From Streptomyces sp. NBC_01304 (GTDB taxonomy: Bacteria; Actinomycetota; Actinomycetes; Streptomycetales; Streptomycetaceae), in contig NZ_CP109055.1 in the NCBI RefSeq assembly GCF_035975855.1, positions 6,448,001 through 6,512,000 of the forward strand: DNA of 64,000 nucleotides, given 5' to 3'. Of this stretch, positions 1 to 8,085 are shown piece by piece; within the stretch, counting starts at the first letter, position 1, and each line of letters starts with the position of its first letter. Made by a program: the position numbers and the translations under genes. The notes below the pieces were generated by a model. It ran no database searches. It worked only from the letters and a program-made list of their open reading frames with translations, and was not told where the DNA came from.

Positions 1-931
1 GGACGGCGGCGACCAGACCGGGGATCATCACCAGGAAGACGATGAACATCTTCGGGAAGGCCGCGATCAGCGGGGTGCGCTTGGCCGCGGACAGGTTCTT
101 CGCGGACAGGGCGCGCTGCACCTCGGCGAAGTTGGTCGTCCAGTAGCCGAAGGAGAGCACGAAGCCCAGGCCGAGGATGATCGTCAGCCAGTTGGCGCCG
201 AGCGGGTTGGCGTCACCGATGCCGGTGCCGCCCCAGGCGGTGAGGAAGTTGTCCCCGTGCGACTTCTCGATCGAGCCGGTGAGACCGTCCCAGCCGCCGA
301 CCTTCTTCAGGCCGATGATGCAGATCGGGATGAGCGCGGCGAGGATCACGAAGAACTGGAGCACTTCGTTGTAGATCGCCGAGGAGAGACCGCCGATGGT
401 GATGTACGCGAGCACGAAGAGCCCGGCCACCACGATCGCCACCCACTGCGGCCAGCCGAGCAGCGCCTCCACGACGATCGACAGGGCGTACAGGTTGACG
501 CCCGCGATCAGGATCGCGGCGAAGGCGAACAGGACCGAGCTGAGCAGATGTGCGGACTTGTCGAACCGCTGGAGCAGGAACTCGGGGACGCTTCGGACCT
601 TCGAGCCGTAGTAGAAGGGCATCATCACGAGGCCCAGGAAGACCATCGCCGGGATGGCGCCGATCCAGTACCAGTGCACGACGGCCACGCCGTACTGGGC
701 GCCGGTGGCCGCCATGCCGAGGATCTCGGTGGCCCCGAGGTTCGCCGCGACAAAGGCGAGACCCGTGACCCAGGCGGGCAGGGAGCGTCCGGAGAGGAAG
801 AAGTCGAGGCTGGTCTTGACGCTCCGCCGGGCCGCGAAGCCGATGCCGAGCACCACGGCGAAGTAGATCGCCAGGATTGCGTAATCCAGCCCGTTGGTGG
901 GGAGCCGAAGCCCTTCGGCCAGGTATTGCAT
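1..931 (-). CDS. Sodium:solute symporter (SSS family), 3' end cut by window edge
   Basis: The reverse-strand frame opens at ATG 931 (MQYLAEGLRLP) and stays open to the left edge, so the C-terminus is missing. Repeated hydrophobic segments fit the multi-helix sodium:solute symporter fold. Typical family stretches are visible, such as FFLSGRSLPAW after helix 1, NLGATEILGMA in helix 2 and GGLSSAIYNE further on. Known family members use the sodium gradient to import sugars, amino acids or vitamins. It diverges from galTEK across a 271-bp gap, so galactose or a related sugar is a reasonable guess for the substrate. That substrate is inferred from context only. Confidence 0.85.
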   Translation of the reverse strand, partial: MQYLAEGLRLPTNGLDYAILAIYFAVVLGIGFAARRSVKTSLDFFLSGRSLPAWVTGLAFVAANLGATEILGMAATGAQYGVAVVHWYWIGAIPAMVFLGLVMMPFYYGSKVRSVPEFLLQRFDKSAHLLSSVLFAFAAILIAGVNLYALSIVVEALLGWPQWVAIVVAGLFVLAYITIGGLSSAIYNEVLQFFVILAALIPICIIGLKKVGGWDGLTGSIEKSHGDNFLTAWGGTGIGDANPLGANWLTIILGLGFVLSFGYWTTNFAEVQRALSAKNLSAAKRTPLIAAFPKMFIVFLVMIPGLVAAV

Positions 932-1202
932 GGGGGAACTCGCTTCGTTGCGCGAACGTATCTGACCGGAACCTACGCCTCCACGTTCAGAAACTGAACA
1001 GTTCTGTTGGGGTTCTTTGTTGGATCGTGATCGGGCGAGGTGGAATGTCCCGGAGTGCCGGGGGTCGGTCCGTTGGTGATCTTGTGGCGATACCGGTAGC
1101 GATCCGACAGGGATCCGGCGGTGATCGGTACATTGACGCAGCTGTTGCCTTGTGGTTTGTTGTGTTGAGTTCTGTTTGGTGGACGTGATGGGGAGTCCCT
1201 AC
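932..1202. promoter_or_regulatory. Divergent gal/symporter control region
   Basis: This gap separates two divergent genes and must hold both promoters. An imperfect inverted repeat, CAGAAACTG-AA-CAGTTCTG, lies at 988-1006. The 9-mer AGTTCTGTT occurs at 1000-1008 (symporter side) and again at 1168-1176 (galT side), each followed by a G-rich stretch. Repeated regulator sites at both ends of a divergent sugar promoter would suit shared control. The regulator itself is not visible nearby. Confidence 0.45.
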
Positions 1203-2258
1203 GTGAAGAAGACCTCGACCCGGCTCGCCGACGGTCGTGAGCTCATCTACTACGACCTCCGCGACGACGTCGTCCGCGAGGCCGTCGACCGGCGTCCCCT
1301 GGACGCCGTCGCCACCAGCTCCGAGATCCGGCGCGACCCCCTGCTCGGCGACTCGATCGCGATCGCCTCGCACCGCCAGGGCCGCACCTATCACCCGCCG
1401 GCCGACGAGTGCCCGCTCTGCCCGTCCGCGGGCGAGAAGCTGAGCGAGATCCCGGACACCGCCTACGACGTGGCCGTCTTCGAGAACCGCTTCCCCTCGC
1501 TGGCCGGTGACTCGGGCCGCTGCGAGGTCGTCTGCTTCACCTCGGACCACGACGCGTCCTTCGCCGACCTCACCGAGGAGCAGGCCGCCCTGGTCCTGGA
1601 GGCCTGGACGGACCGGACCGCCGAGCTGTCCCATCTGCCGTCCGTGGCCCAGGTGTTCTGCTTCGAGAACCGCGGCGCCGAGATCGGCGTCACCCTCGGC
1701 CACCCGCACGGCCAGATCTACGGCTACCCCTTCGTCACCCCGCGCACCGCCCTGATGCTGCGCTCGCTCGCCCAGCACCGCGAGGACACCGGGGAGAACC
1801 TCTTCGACAATCTGCTCGACGCCGAGATGGCCGGCGAGCGGGTCGTCCTGGAGGGCGAGCACTGGGTGGCGTTCGTGCCGTACGCCGCCCACTGGCCCTA
1901 CGAGGTGCACCTGTACCCCAAGCGCCGGGTGCCGGACCTGCTGGCCCTGGACGACGCGGCGCGCACAGAGTTCCCACAGATCTACCTGGAACTCTTGAGG
2001 CGCTTCGACCGGATCTTCGGCCCCGCCGAGCCGCCCACCCCGTACATCGCGGCCTGGCACCAAGCCCCCTTCGCCTCCCTGGAGGAGTACGGCGTGGGCC
2101 GGGACGACTTCGGGCTCCACCTTGAGCTTTTCACCATTCGCCGCACTTCCGGCAAGCTGAAGTTCCTCGCGGGTTCCGAATCCGGCATGAGTGTGTTCAT
2201 CAACGACGTGCCGCCGGAGACCGCGGCAAAGCGACTGCGAGAGGTAGCGAGTTCATGA
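1203..2258 (+). CDS. galT: Galactose-1-phosphate uridylyltransferase
   Basis: GalT exchanges UMP between UDP-glucose and galactose-1-phosphate in the Leloir pathway. The active-site HxHxQ motif is present as [12 protein letters not shown], and the zinc-type motif CPLCPS lies near residue 70. The frame is open further upstream, but GTG 1203 ([14 protein letters not shown]) is preferred because ggggag at 1190-1195 gives a ribosome site at normal spacing. Length is 351 aa, normal for the family. Its stop overlaps the galE start by 4 nt (ATGA), the first step of a tightly coupled galTEK operon. Confidence 0.95.
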   Translation: MKKTSTRLADGRELIYYDLRDDVVREAVDRRPLDAVATSSEIRRDPLLGDSIAIASHRQGRTYHPPADECPLCPSAGEKLSEIPDTAYDVAVFENRFPSLAGDSGRCEVVCFTSDHDASFADLTEEQAALVLEAWTDRTAELSHLPSVAQVFCFENRGAEIGVTLGHPHGQIYGYPFVTPRTALMLRSLAQHREDTGENLFDNLLDAEMAGERVVLEGEHWVAFVPYAAHWPYEVHLYPKRRVPDLLALDDAARTEFPQIYLELLRRFDRIFGPAEPPTPYIAAWHQAPFASLEEYGVGRDDFGLHLELFTIRRTSGKLKFLAGSESGMSVFINDVPPETAAKRLREVASS

Positions 2259-3214
2259 GCGGGAAGTACCTGGTCACCGGCGGTGCGGGATATGTCGGCA
2301 GCGTAGTGGCGGCGCATCTCCTTGAGGCCGGGCATCAGGTCACCGTCCTCGACAACCTCGCCACCGGCTTCCGCGAGGGCGTGCCCGCGGGCGCCGAGTT
2401 CATCGAGGGCGACATCAAGGACGCCGCCAAGTGGCTGGACCGCTCCTACGACGCGGTGCTGCACTTCGCCGCCTTCTCGCAGGTCGGCGAGTCCGTCGTG
2501 AAGCCCGAGAAGTACTGGGACAACAACGTCGGCGGCACCATGGCGCTGCTCGCCGCGATGCGCGCGGCGGGCGTCAAGCAGCTGGTCTTCTCCTCGACGG
2601 CGGCGACGTACGGCGAACCGGTGAACACCCCCATCACCGAGTCCGACCCGACCGCCCCCACCAGCCCGTACGGCGCCTCGAAGCTCGCCGTCGACCACAT
2701 GATCACCGGCGAGTGCACGGCCCACGGGCTGCGCGCGGTCTCGCTGCGCTACTTCAACGTGGCCGGTGCGTACGGAAGTTACGGCGAGCGGCACGACCCG
2801 GAGTCGCACCTCATCCCGCTCGTGCTCCAGGTCGCGCAGGGCCGGCGCGAGGCCATCTCGGTCTTCGGCGAGGACTATCCGACGCCGGACGGGACGTGCG
2901 TACGCGACTACATCCACGTCGCCGATCTCGCCGAGGCCCACCTGCTCGCGCTCAAGGCCCCGGCCGACGGCGAGCATCTGATCTGCAACCTGGGCAACGG
3001 CGAGGGCTTCTCCGTCCGCCAGGTCATCGAGACCGTCCGCCAGGTCACCGGGCACCCGATCCCCGAGGTCGTGGCCCCGCGCCGCGGCGGCGACCCGGCC
3101 GTGCTCGTCGCCTCCGCCGCGACCGCCCACGACCGGCTCGGCTGGCGCCCGTCCCGCGCGGACCTCGCGGGAATCGTCGCCGACGCCTGGGCCTTCGCCC
3201 AGCGCGACCAGTAG
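2255..3214 (+). CDS. galE: UDP-glucose 4-epimerase
   Basis: GalE interconverts UDP-galactose and UDP-glucose with bound NAD. The N-terminus has the Rossmann signature GGAGYVGS (residues about 8-15). The SDR catalytic features follow: Ser-Ser-Thr in [10 protein letters not shown] and the YxxxK of [11 protein letters not shown]. The [12 protein letters not shown] stretch is typical of GalE. Length is 319 aa. It starts inside the galT stop and ends 35 nt before galK, so it is the middle gene of the operon. Confidence 0.96.
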   Translation: MSGKYLVTGGAGYVGSVVAAHLLEAGHQVTVLDNLATGFREGVPAGAEFIEGDIKDAAKWLDRSYDAVLHFAAFSQVGESVVKPEKYWDNNVGGTMALLAAMRAAGVKQLVFSSTAATYGEPVNTPITESDPTAPTSPYGASKLAVDHMITGECTAHGLRAVSLRYFNVAGAYGSYGERHDPESHLIPLVLQVAQGRREAISVFGEDYPTPDGTCVRDYIHVADLAEAHLLALKAPADGEHLICNLGNGEGFSVRQVIETVRQVTGHPIPEVVAPRRGGDPAVLVASAATAHDRLGWRPSRADLAGIVADAWAFAQRDQ

Positions 3215-3249
3215 TTTCAGCGCAGTTCAGGAGAAGGGGCCCGAGGGGT

Positions 3250-4392
3250 ATGAGCGTCGCCGAGCGTTTCGAGGAGCTGTACGGGCAGGCCCCCGAGGGG
3301 GTCTGGGCCGCGCCGGGCCGGGTCAATCTGATCGGTGAGCACACCGATTACAACGACGGCTTCGTGATGCCCTTCGCCCTGCCGCACACCGCGCTCGCCG
3401 CCGTCCGGCGCCGCGACGACGGGGTGCTGCGGCTGCACTCCGCGGACATCGGCGACGCTCCCGTCTCCCTCGACGTGGACGCGCTGGCACCCGGCGGTCC
3501 CGGTGCGTGGACCGACTACCCGGCCGGTGTCGTGTGGGCGCTGCGGGACGCCGGGCACAAGGTGGGCGGCGCCGACATCCACATCGCGTCGACCGTGCCG
3601 ACCGGGGCGGGGCTCTCCTCCTCGGCGGCGCTGGAGGTCGTCACCGCGCTCGCACTCAACGACCTGTACGAACTCGGCCTGGAGCGCGGCAAGTTGGCCC
3701 GGCTGTGCCAGCGCGCCGAGAACGTGTACGTCGGGGCGCCGACCGGGATCATGGACCAGACGGCCTCGGCCTGCTGCACGGACGGGCACGCGCTGTTCCT
3801 CGACACGCGTGATCTCGCCCAACGCCAGGTGCCGTTCGACCTCGCGGCCGAGGGCATGCAGCTCCTGGTCGTCGACACGCGCGTCAAGCACTCGCACAGC
3901 GAGGGCGAGTACGGCAAGCGCCGGGCGGGCTGCGAGGCGGGTGCCGCGGCGCTCGGGGTCTCCGCGTTGCGGGATGTGCCTTTCGAGGGCCTGTCCGAGG
4001 CCCTTGCGCGTCTTGACGACGAGGAAGTGCGTCGTCTCGTGCGGCACATCGTCACCGAGAACCGGCGGGTCGAGCGCGTCATCGAGCTGCTCTCGGCGGG
4101 GGACGTGCGGGCGATCGGGGCGGTCCTCGTCGAGGGGCACGCGTCGTTGCGGGACGACTTCCGCATCTCCTGCCCGGAGTTGGACCTGGTGGTGGCTTCG
4201 GCGGTGGACGCCGGGGCGTTGGGGGCGCGGATGACCGGGGGTGGGTTCGGGGGGTCGGCGATCGTGCTCGCCGAGGTCGACGCGGTCGAGGCGATCACGA
4301 AGGCTGTCGTGGCTGCGTTCGCGGGGGCGGGGTTCTCGGAGCCTCGAGTGTTCGCTGCGACGCCGTCGCCGGGTGCGCGTCGGGTGGAGTGA
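3250..4392 (+). CDS. galK: Galactokinase
   Basis: GalK phosphorylates galactose with ATP to galactose-1-phosphate. GHMP-kinase motifs appear in order: the galactokinase signature GRVNLIGEHTDYNDGF near residues 22-38, the phosphate loop PTGAGLSSSAALEV near residue 117, and the C-terminal GARMTGGGFGGSA. Length is 380 aa, typical of bacterial GalK. ATG 3250 follows a GGAG-type site about 15 nt upstream and the G-rich ccgagggg. It is the last gene of galTEK; the operon is followed by a repeat that probably aids termination. Confidence 0.96.
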   Translation: MSVAERFEELYGQAPEGVWAAPGRVNLIGEHTDYNDGFVMPFALPHTALAAVRRRDDGVLRLHSADIGDAPVSLDVDALAPGGPGAWTDYPAGVVWALRDAGHKVGGADIHIASTVPTGAGLSSSAALEVVTALALNDLYELGLERGKLARLCQRAENVYVGAPTGIMDQTASACCTDGHALFLDTRDLAQRQVPFDLAAEGMQLLVVDTRVKHSHSEGEYGKRRAGCEAGAAALGVSALRDVPFEGLSEALARLDDEEVRRLVRHIVTENRRVERVIELLSAGDVRAIGAVLVEGHASLRDDFRISCPELDLVVASAVDAGALGARMTGGGFGGSAIVLAEVDAVEAITKAVVAAFAGAGFSEPRVFAATPSPGARRVE

Positions 4393-4475
4393 TTTTCTCC
4401 CCGCCCCGCCCCTTCCCGAAATCCTGCGGAGCCTTCCGCCCTCCGGGCGGTGTCCTCAAACGCCGGACGGGCTGG
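4393..4475. repeat. Dispersed intergenic repeat, copy 1 (half element)
   Basis: This copy begins right after the galK stop. It contains a C-rich run, an internal hairpin (CCGCCCTCCGGGCGG) and the core TGTCCTCAAACGCCGGACGG. The same order recurs at four other loci in this window. The hairpin may help end the gal transcript. Confidence 0.8.
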
Positions 4476-4807
4476 AGAGATTGCCCAACTCGCAGTGATA
4501 GCTGTCGACTTCTGTCTCAGAACGAAACAAACGGCACACCCACACCACCCCGGCCAACCAGTTCTGCAAATTACCTTCCGCTCCTGGCCCCCGGCCGTAA
4601 TGTGATGCACAGCACCGGTGGGGGCCGGTGCTGATCAGGGGGCGAGACAGTCGGGTACGACGCCCGAAGTGGGGGTAGCAGTTCCGGTGCGGCGGCGGCC
4701 GTGCGGTGCTGTGGTGATCCTGTGCTTCAGGCGCCGTACCCGTACCGGTCCGTTTCCCGCCGGGGGTCCGGGGAGTCTGCCCCGGAAGATGGAGCCTGGG
4801 GGTTTCA
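4476..4807. other. Non-coding leader region before the response regulator
   Basis: No credible gene is visible in this 332-bp stretch. A short perfect hairpin, CAGCACCGG (4610-4618) with CCGGTGCTG (4625-4633), follows an AT-richer segment containing gtaatgtgatg. This could be a promoter with a structured 5' leader for the gene at 4808. The role is inferred. Confidence 0.4.
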
Positions 4808-5581
4808 GTGGTTCGAATCCGGGTCCTGGTCGTTGACGACCATCGCATCTTCGCCGAGTCGCTCGCAGCCGCCCTCGCGGCCGAGCCCGACGTGGACGTA
4901 AGCGCGGCCGGCAGCGGCCCCGCAGCACTGCGCTGCATGGAGCGGGCGGTAGCCGAAGGGCGCAGATTCGATGTCCTGCTCGTCGACGCGGACCTCGGCA
5001 CCGGCGTCGTGGTGCCCGGAGCCCGCGCGGCGGTGCCCGTGCGCGAGGGCGCCGAGGACGGCTATGTGGACGGCATCTCCCTTGTGGCAGGCGTCCGTTC
5101 GGGCCAGCCCGCGGTGCGCACGGTCGTGCTCGCGGAGAAGGACGACCCGCGTCGCGCGGCCCTCGCCCTGCAGGCGGGCGCCTGTGGCTGGGTCGCCAAG
5201 GACTGCTCCCTGTCCCGACTGCTGACCGTCATACGCGGCGTGCTCAAGGATGAGACGCATCTGCCGCCCGCCCTGCTCACCGGCGTCCTGCGCGAGCTCA
5301 CCGCGGCCCGCAAACACCGCACCGAGAGCGAACGGCTGGTCGAATCCCTCACCCCGCGCGAGCGCGAAGTGCTCCGCTGCATGGTCGCGGGCCTGGGGCG
5401 CAAAGCAGTTGCCGAGCGCCTGTTCCTGTCACCGCACACCGTCCGTACGCACATGCAGAACGTGCTCGGCAAGCTGGGCGTGCACTCCACCCTCGCGGCC
5501 GTCGCTTTGGCGCGCAGGGCCGGGGTCGGACCCGTCGACCTAGCTGGGGATGTTGTCGAACGGGGCGGTCAACTGGCGTAG
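4808..5581 (+). CDS. Orphan NarL/LuxR-type response regulator with atypical receiver
   Basis: The protein has an N-terminal receiver (VVDDHRIFAESL; likely phospho-acceptor Asp60 in LLVDADLG) and a C-terminal LuxR helix-turn-helix (LTPREREVLRCM...FLSPHTVRTHMQNVL). About 35 extra residues lie between the Asp and the next strand. The conserved Thr/Ser of the switch strand appears to be Ala (VVLAEKDD), while the Lys is kept (GWVAKD). Phosphorylation may therefore be non-standard. No kinase is adjacent; the nearest histidine kinase is at 22416. GTG 4808 is the start. Its 3' end overlaps the convergent MarR gene by 42 nt. Confidence 0.85.
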   Translation: MVRIRVLVVDDHRIFAESLAAALAAEPDVDVSAAGSGPAALRCMERAVAEGRRFDVLLVDADLGTGVVVPGARAAVPVREGAEDGYVDGISLVAGVRSGQPAVRTVVLAEKDDPRRAALALQAGACGWVAKDCSLSRLLTVIRGVLKDETHLPPALLTGVLRELTAARKHRTESERLVESLTPREREVLRCMVAGLGRKAVAERLFLSPHTVRTHMQNVLGKLGVHSTLAAVALARRAGVGPVDLAGDVVERGGQLA

Positions 5582-6037
5582 CAACCCGGCCAGTTCGCCC
5601 CGCTGCCCACGGGACAGCTCGGCGAGGATGGCCCGCTCCTGGTCAAGCAGTCCGGCCAGCGCCTGGTCCGCGCGGTCGCGCCCCTCAGGGGTCAGCCGTA
5701 CGAGCACACCGCGCCGGTCGCTGGGGTCGGGCAGCCGCTCCACCAGGCCTTTCTTGGCGAGGCGGTCGATGCGGTTGGTCATCGTGCCCGAGGTCACGAG
5801 GGTTTGGGTGAGCAGTTGACCCGGTGAGAGCTGGTACGGGGCGCCGGCCCGGCGCAGCGACGTGAGGACGTCGAACTCCCACGGCTCCAGGTTGTGCTCC
5901 GAGAAGGCGAGCCTGCGGGCGCGGTCCAGATGGCGGGCGAGCCTGCTGACGCGGCTCAGCACCTCGAGCGGTTCCACGTCGAGGTCGGGGCGCTCCCGGC
6001 GCCATGCTGCGACCAGCCGATCGACCTCGTCCTCCAT
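5540..6037 (-). CDS. MarR-family transcriptional regulator
   Basis: This 165-aa protein has a winged-helix core typical of MarR: QLLTQTLVTSGTMTNRIDRLAKKGLVERLPDPSDRRGVLVRLT. The wing motif DPSDRRGV is diagnostic. The frame extends upstream past the operator, but ATG 6037 (MEDEVDRLVAAW) gives the normal family length. It diverges from the methyltransferase gene at 6184, and a strong inverted repeat at 6073-6101 lies between them. It probably represses itself and the divergent genes. The ligand is unknown. Confidence 0.92.
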   Translation of the reverse strand: MEDEVDRLVAAWRRERPDLDVEPLEVLSRVSRLARHLDRARRLAFSEHNLEPWEFDVLTSLRRAGAPYQLSPGQLLTQTLVTSGTMTNRIDRLAKKGLVERLPDPSDRRGVLVRLTPEGRDRADQALAGLLDQERAILAELSRGQRGELAGLLRQLTAPFDNIPS

Positions 6038-6072
6038 GGCGATCAGTGTAGTAGGTCGCTCGACGTGAAGTC

Positions 6073-6101
6073 TCTCGATATCAAGTCTCTTGACATCGAG
6101 A
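6073..6101. promoter_or_regulatory. MarR-type operator
   Basis: TCTCGATATCAAG (6073-6085) and CTTGACATCGAGA (6089-6101) form an inverted repeat with 12 of 13 matches around a 3-nt spacer. A weaker third unit (cgacgtgaagtct) precedes it. Bases of this type are common in MarR-family operators. It sits 36 bp from the MarR start and 82 bp from the methyltransferase start. Confidence 0.75.
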
Positions 6102-6183
6102 GATATTTTGGGTTCTCTGGGGGCATCGAAGCGACGGAAGCCCACTCCACTTCCACTCGTCACGCCAGGCAGGGAGCTCGAAC

Positions 6184-7005
6184 ATGCATTCCGCACCAAC
6201 CTGGGATCCACAGCAATACCTCCGGCACCAGGGGCACCGCACCAGGCCCTTCCTGGATCTGCTCGCCCGCATATCGGACCTGCCGGACACCGGTGGCGTC
6301 CCCGCCCGCATCGCCGACCTGGGCTGCGGCCCCGGCAATGTCACCGCGCTCCTCGCCGAGCGCTGGCCCACCGCCCACATCACGGGACTCGACAGCTCCC
6401 GCGAAATGCTCGCCAAGGCCGAGAAGTACGCGGGCACCACGCCCGGCGGCGGCTTCCTCGAGTTCCGCGAGGCCGACGCCGCGCACTGGACGCCCGACGG
6501 CACGTACGACCTGATCGTCTCCAACGCGGCGCTCCAGTGGGTGCCCAACCACCCGGAGTCCTTCCCGCGCTGGATCGAACACCTGCGTCCCGGCGGGGTC
6601 TTCGCCTTCCAGGTCCCGGGGAACTTCACCTCGCCCAGCCACGCCCTGCTCGGCGAACTCTGCGACGCCCCGCAGTGGCGCGACCGCCTCGGCACCCACG
6701 GTCGGCGCTACGTCCATGTCCTGGACCCCGCCGAGTACTTGACCCGCCTGGCCGACCTGGGCTGTGAGGCGGACACCTGGGAGACGACGTACAGCCAGCT
6801 CCTGGCGGGCGAGGACCCGGTCCTCGACTGGGTCAAGGGCACCGCCCTGCGCCCCGTCCTCACCGCCCTCGATGGCGACCCGACGGCCATTGCCGAATTC
6901 CTCACCGAATACCGGGACTTGCTCCGCAAGGCCTACCCGTCGGGCCCGCACGGCACGGTCTTCCCGTTCCGCCGGATCTTCGCCGTGGCGAGAAAGAGGG
7001 GCTGA
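6184..7005 (+). CDS. tam: Trans-aconitate 2-methyltransferase-like SAM methyltransferase
   Basis: This is a 273-aa class I SAM methyltransferase. Motif I reads IADLGCGPGNVT (near residue 45), followed by GLDSSREML and the post-I segment LIVSNAALQWVPNH, whose NAALQW form is typical of Tam enzymes. Tam esterifies trans-aconitate, a side product of aconitase. The gene diverges from the MarR regulator across a clear operator, and a VOC gene follows 4 nt later, probably in the same transcript. The substrate is assigned from family resemblance only. Confidence 0.8.
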   Translation: MHSAPTWDPQQYLRHQGHRTRPFLDLLARISDLPDTGGVPARIADLGCGPGNVTALLAERWPTAHITGLDSSREMLAKAEKYAGTTPGGGFLEFREADAAHWTPDGTYDLIVSNAALQWVPNHPESFPRWIEHLRPGGVFAFQVPGNFTSPSHALLGELCDAPQWRDRLGTHGRRYVHVLDPAEYLTRLADLGCEADTWETTYSQLLAGEDPVLDWVKGTALRPVLTALDGDPTAIAEFLTEYRDLLRKAYPSGPHGTVFPFRRIFAVARKRG

Positions 7006-7009
7006 GCCG

Positions 7010-7381
7010 GTGCTGACCGCCGTCGACCACGTCCAGCTCGCCGCCCCACCCGGCAGCGAGGACCGACTCCGTGCGTACTACGCCGGCATCCTCGGCATGA
7101 CGGAGCTGCCCAAGCCCCCTGCCCTCGCGGCACGCGGGGGCTGCTGGTTCGAGGCCGGCGGCGTACAGCTGCATCTCGGGATCGAAGCGGACTTCAGGCC
7201 CGCGCGAAAGGCGCATCCGGGGCTTCGGGTACGTGACATCGAGGCGTACGCGGCCAGGCTCGCGGGCCGTGGCGCCGAGGTGATCTGGGACAAGGAGCTG
7301 CCGGGCCATCGGCGCTTCTACTCGTCCGACCCGGTGGGCAACCGGCTCGAATTCCTGGAGCCGGTCGACCCACCGTCGTGA
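7010..7381 (+). CDS. VOC (glyoxalase/bleomycin-resistance) family protein
   Basis: This 123-aa protein begins at GTG 7010, just after the tam-like stop. It has the single-repeat VOC layout: the metal-ligand pattern begins with AVDHVQLA and ends with DPVGNRLEFLEP, where the Glu is the usual last ligand. The family includes glyoxalases, dioxygenases and resistance proteins, so the substrate cannot be told. Coupling to the upstream methyltransferase suggests joint MarR control. Confidence 0.85.
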   Translation: MLTAVDHVQLAAPPGSEDRLRAYYAGILGMTELPKPPALAARGGCWFEAGGVQLHLGIEADFRPARKAHPGLRVRDIEAYAARLAGRGAEVIWDKELPGHRRFYSSDPVGNRLEFLEPVDPPS

Positions 7382-7392
7382 GGACGAAGGCC

Positions 7393-8085
7393 TCAGCTCT
7401 TGCGATGCCCTATCAACCGCGGCTTCGCCTCCAGGTTGCCCAGGCCGTGCCAGGCCAGGTTCACCAGGTGCGCGGCCACCTCGGCCTTCTTCGGCTTGCG
7501 GGTGTTGACCCACCACTGGCCGGTCAGCGCGACGCTGCCGACCAGGGCCTGGGCATAGAGGGGAGCCAGCTTCGGGTCGAAGCCGCGGGCCTTGAACTCC
7601 AGGCCGAGGATGTCCTCGACCTGGGTGGCGATGTCGGAGATCAGCGAGGCGAAGGTGCCCGTCGACTGGGCGACGGGGGAGTCGCGGACCAGGATGCGGA
7701 AGCCGTCCGTGTACTCCTCGATGTAGTCGAGGAGCGCGAACGCCGCCTGCTCGCACAGCTCGCGCGGGTGCCCGGCCGTCAGCGAGCTCGTCACCATGTC
7801 GAGCAGCCGCTGCATCTCGCGGTCCACCACCACCGCGTACAGCCCCTCCTTGCCGCCGAAGTGCTCGTACACCACCGGCTTGGAGACCCCGGCCTTCGCC
7901 GCGATCTCCTCCACCGACGTGGCCTCGAAGCCCTTCTCCGCGAAGAGCGTGCGACCGATGTCCAGGAGCTGCTGACGCCGCTCGGCACCGGTCATCCGGG
8001 TCCGGCGGGCCCGCCTGGGCTTTTCGTTGCTGCTGCCTGAACCTGAGCCTGAGGAGTTCGAGTCGGTCGCCACGCCCTCAATCAT
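7393..8085 (-). CDS. TetR-family regulator of the desaturase operon
   Basis: The 230-aa protein starts with a Ser/Gly-rich tail, then a TetR helix-turn-helix: GAERRQQLLDIGRTLFAEKG and VEEIAAKAGVSKPVVYEHFG. Its ATG overlaps the desaturase stop (ATGA), so it is translated from the desaturase transcript. A regulator coupled to a fatty-acid desaturase recalls DesT-type lipid sensors. A 27-bp inverted repeat upstream of the desaturase is a good operator candidate. The lipid-sensing role is inferred from context. Confidence 0.9.
   Translation of the reverse strand: MIEGVATDSNSSGSGSGSSNEKPRRARRTRMTGAERRQQLLDIGRTLFAEKGFEATSVEEIAAKAGVSKPVVYEHFGGKEGLYAVVVDREMQRLLDMVTSSLTAGHPRELCEQAAFALLDYIEEYTDGFRILVRDSPVAQSTGTFASLISDIATQVEDILGLEFKARGFDPKLAPLYAQALVGSVALTGQWWVNTRKPKKAEVAAHLVNLAWHGLGNLEAKPRLIGHRKS

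Noticed and set aside
2431..4392. A 653-codon open frame spanning galE and galK
   Set aside because: The first half is galE read in another frame and is low-complexity Arg/Ala/Gly. Only the galK part from 3250 is real.
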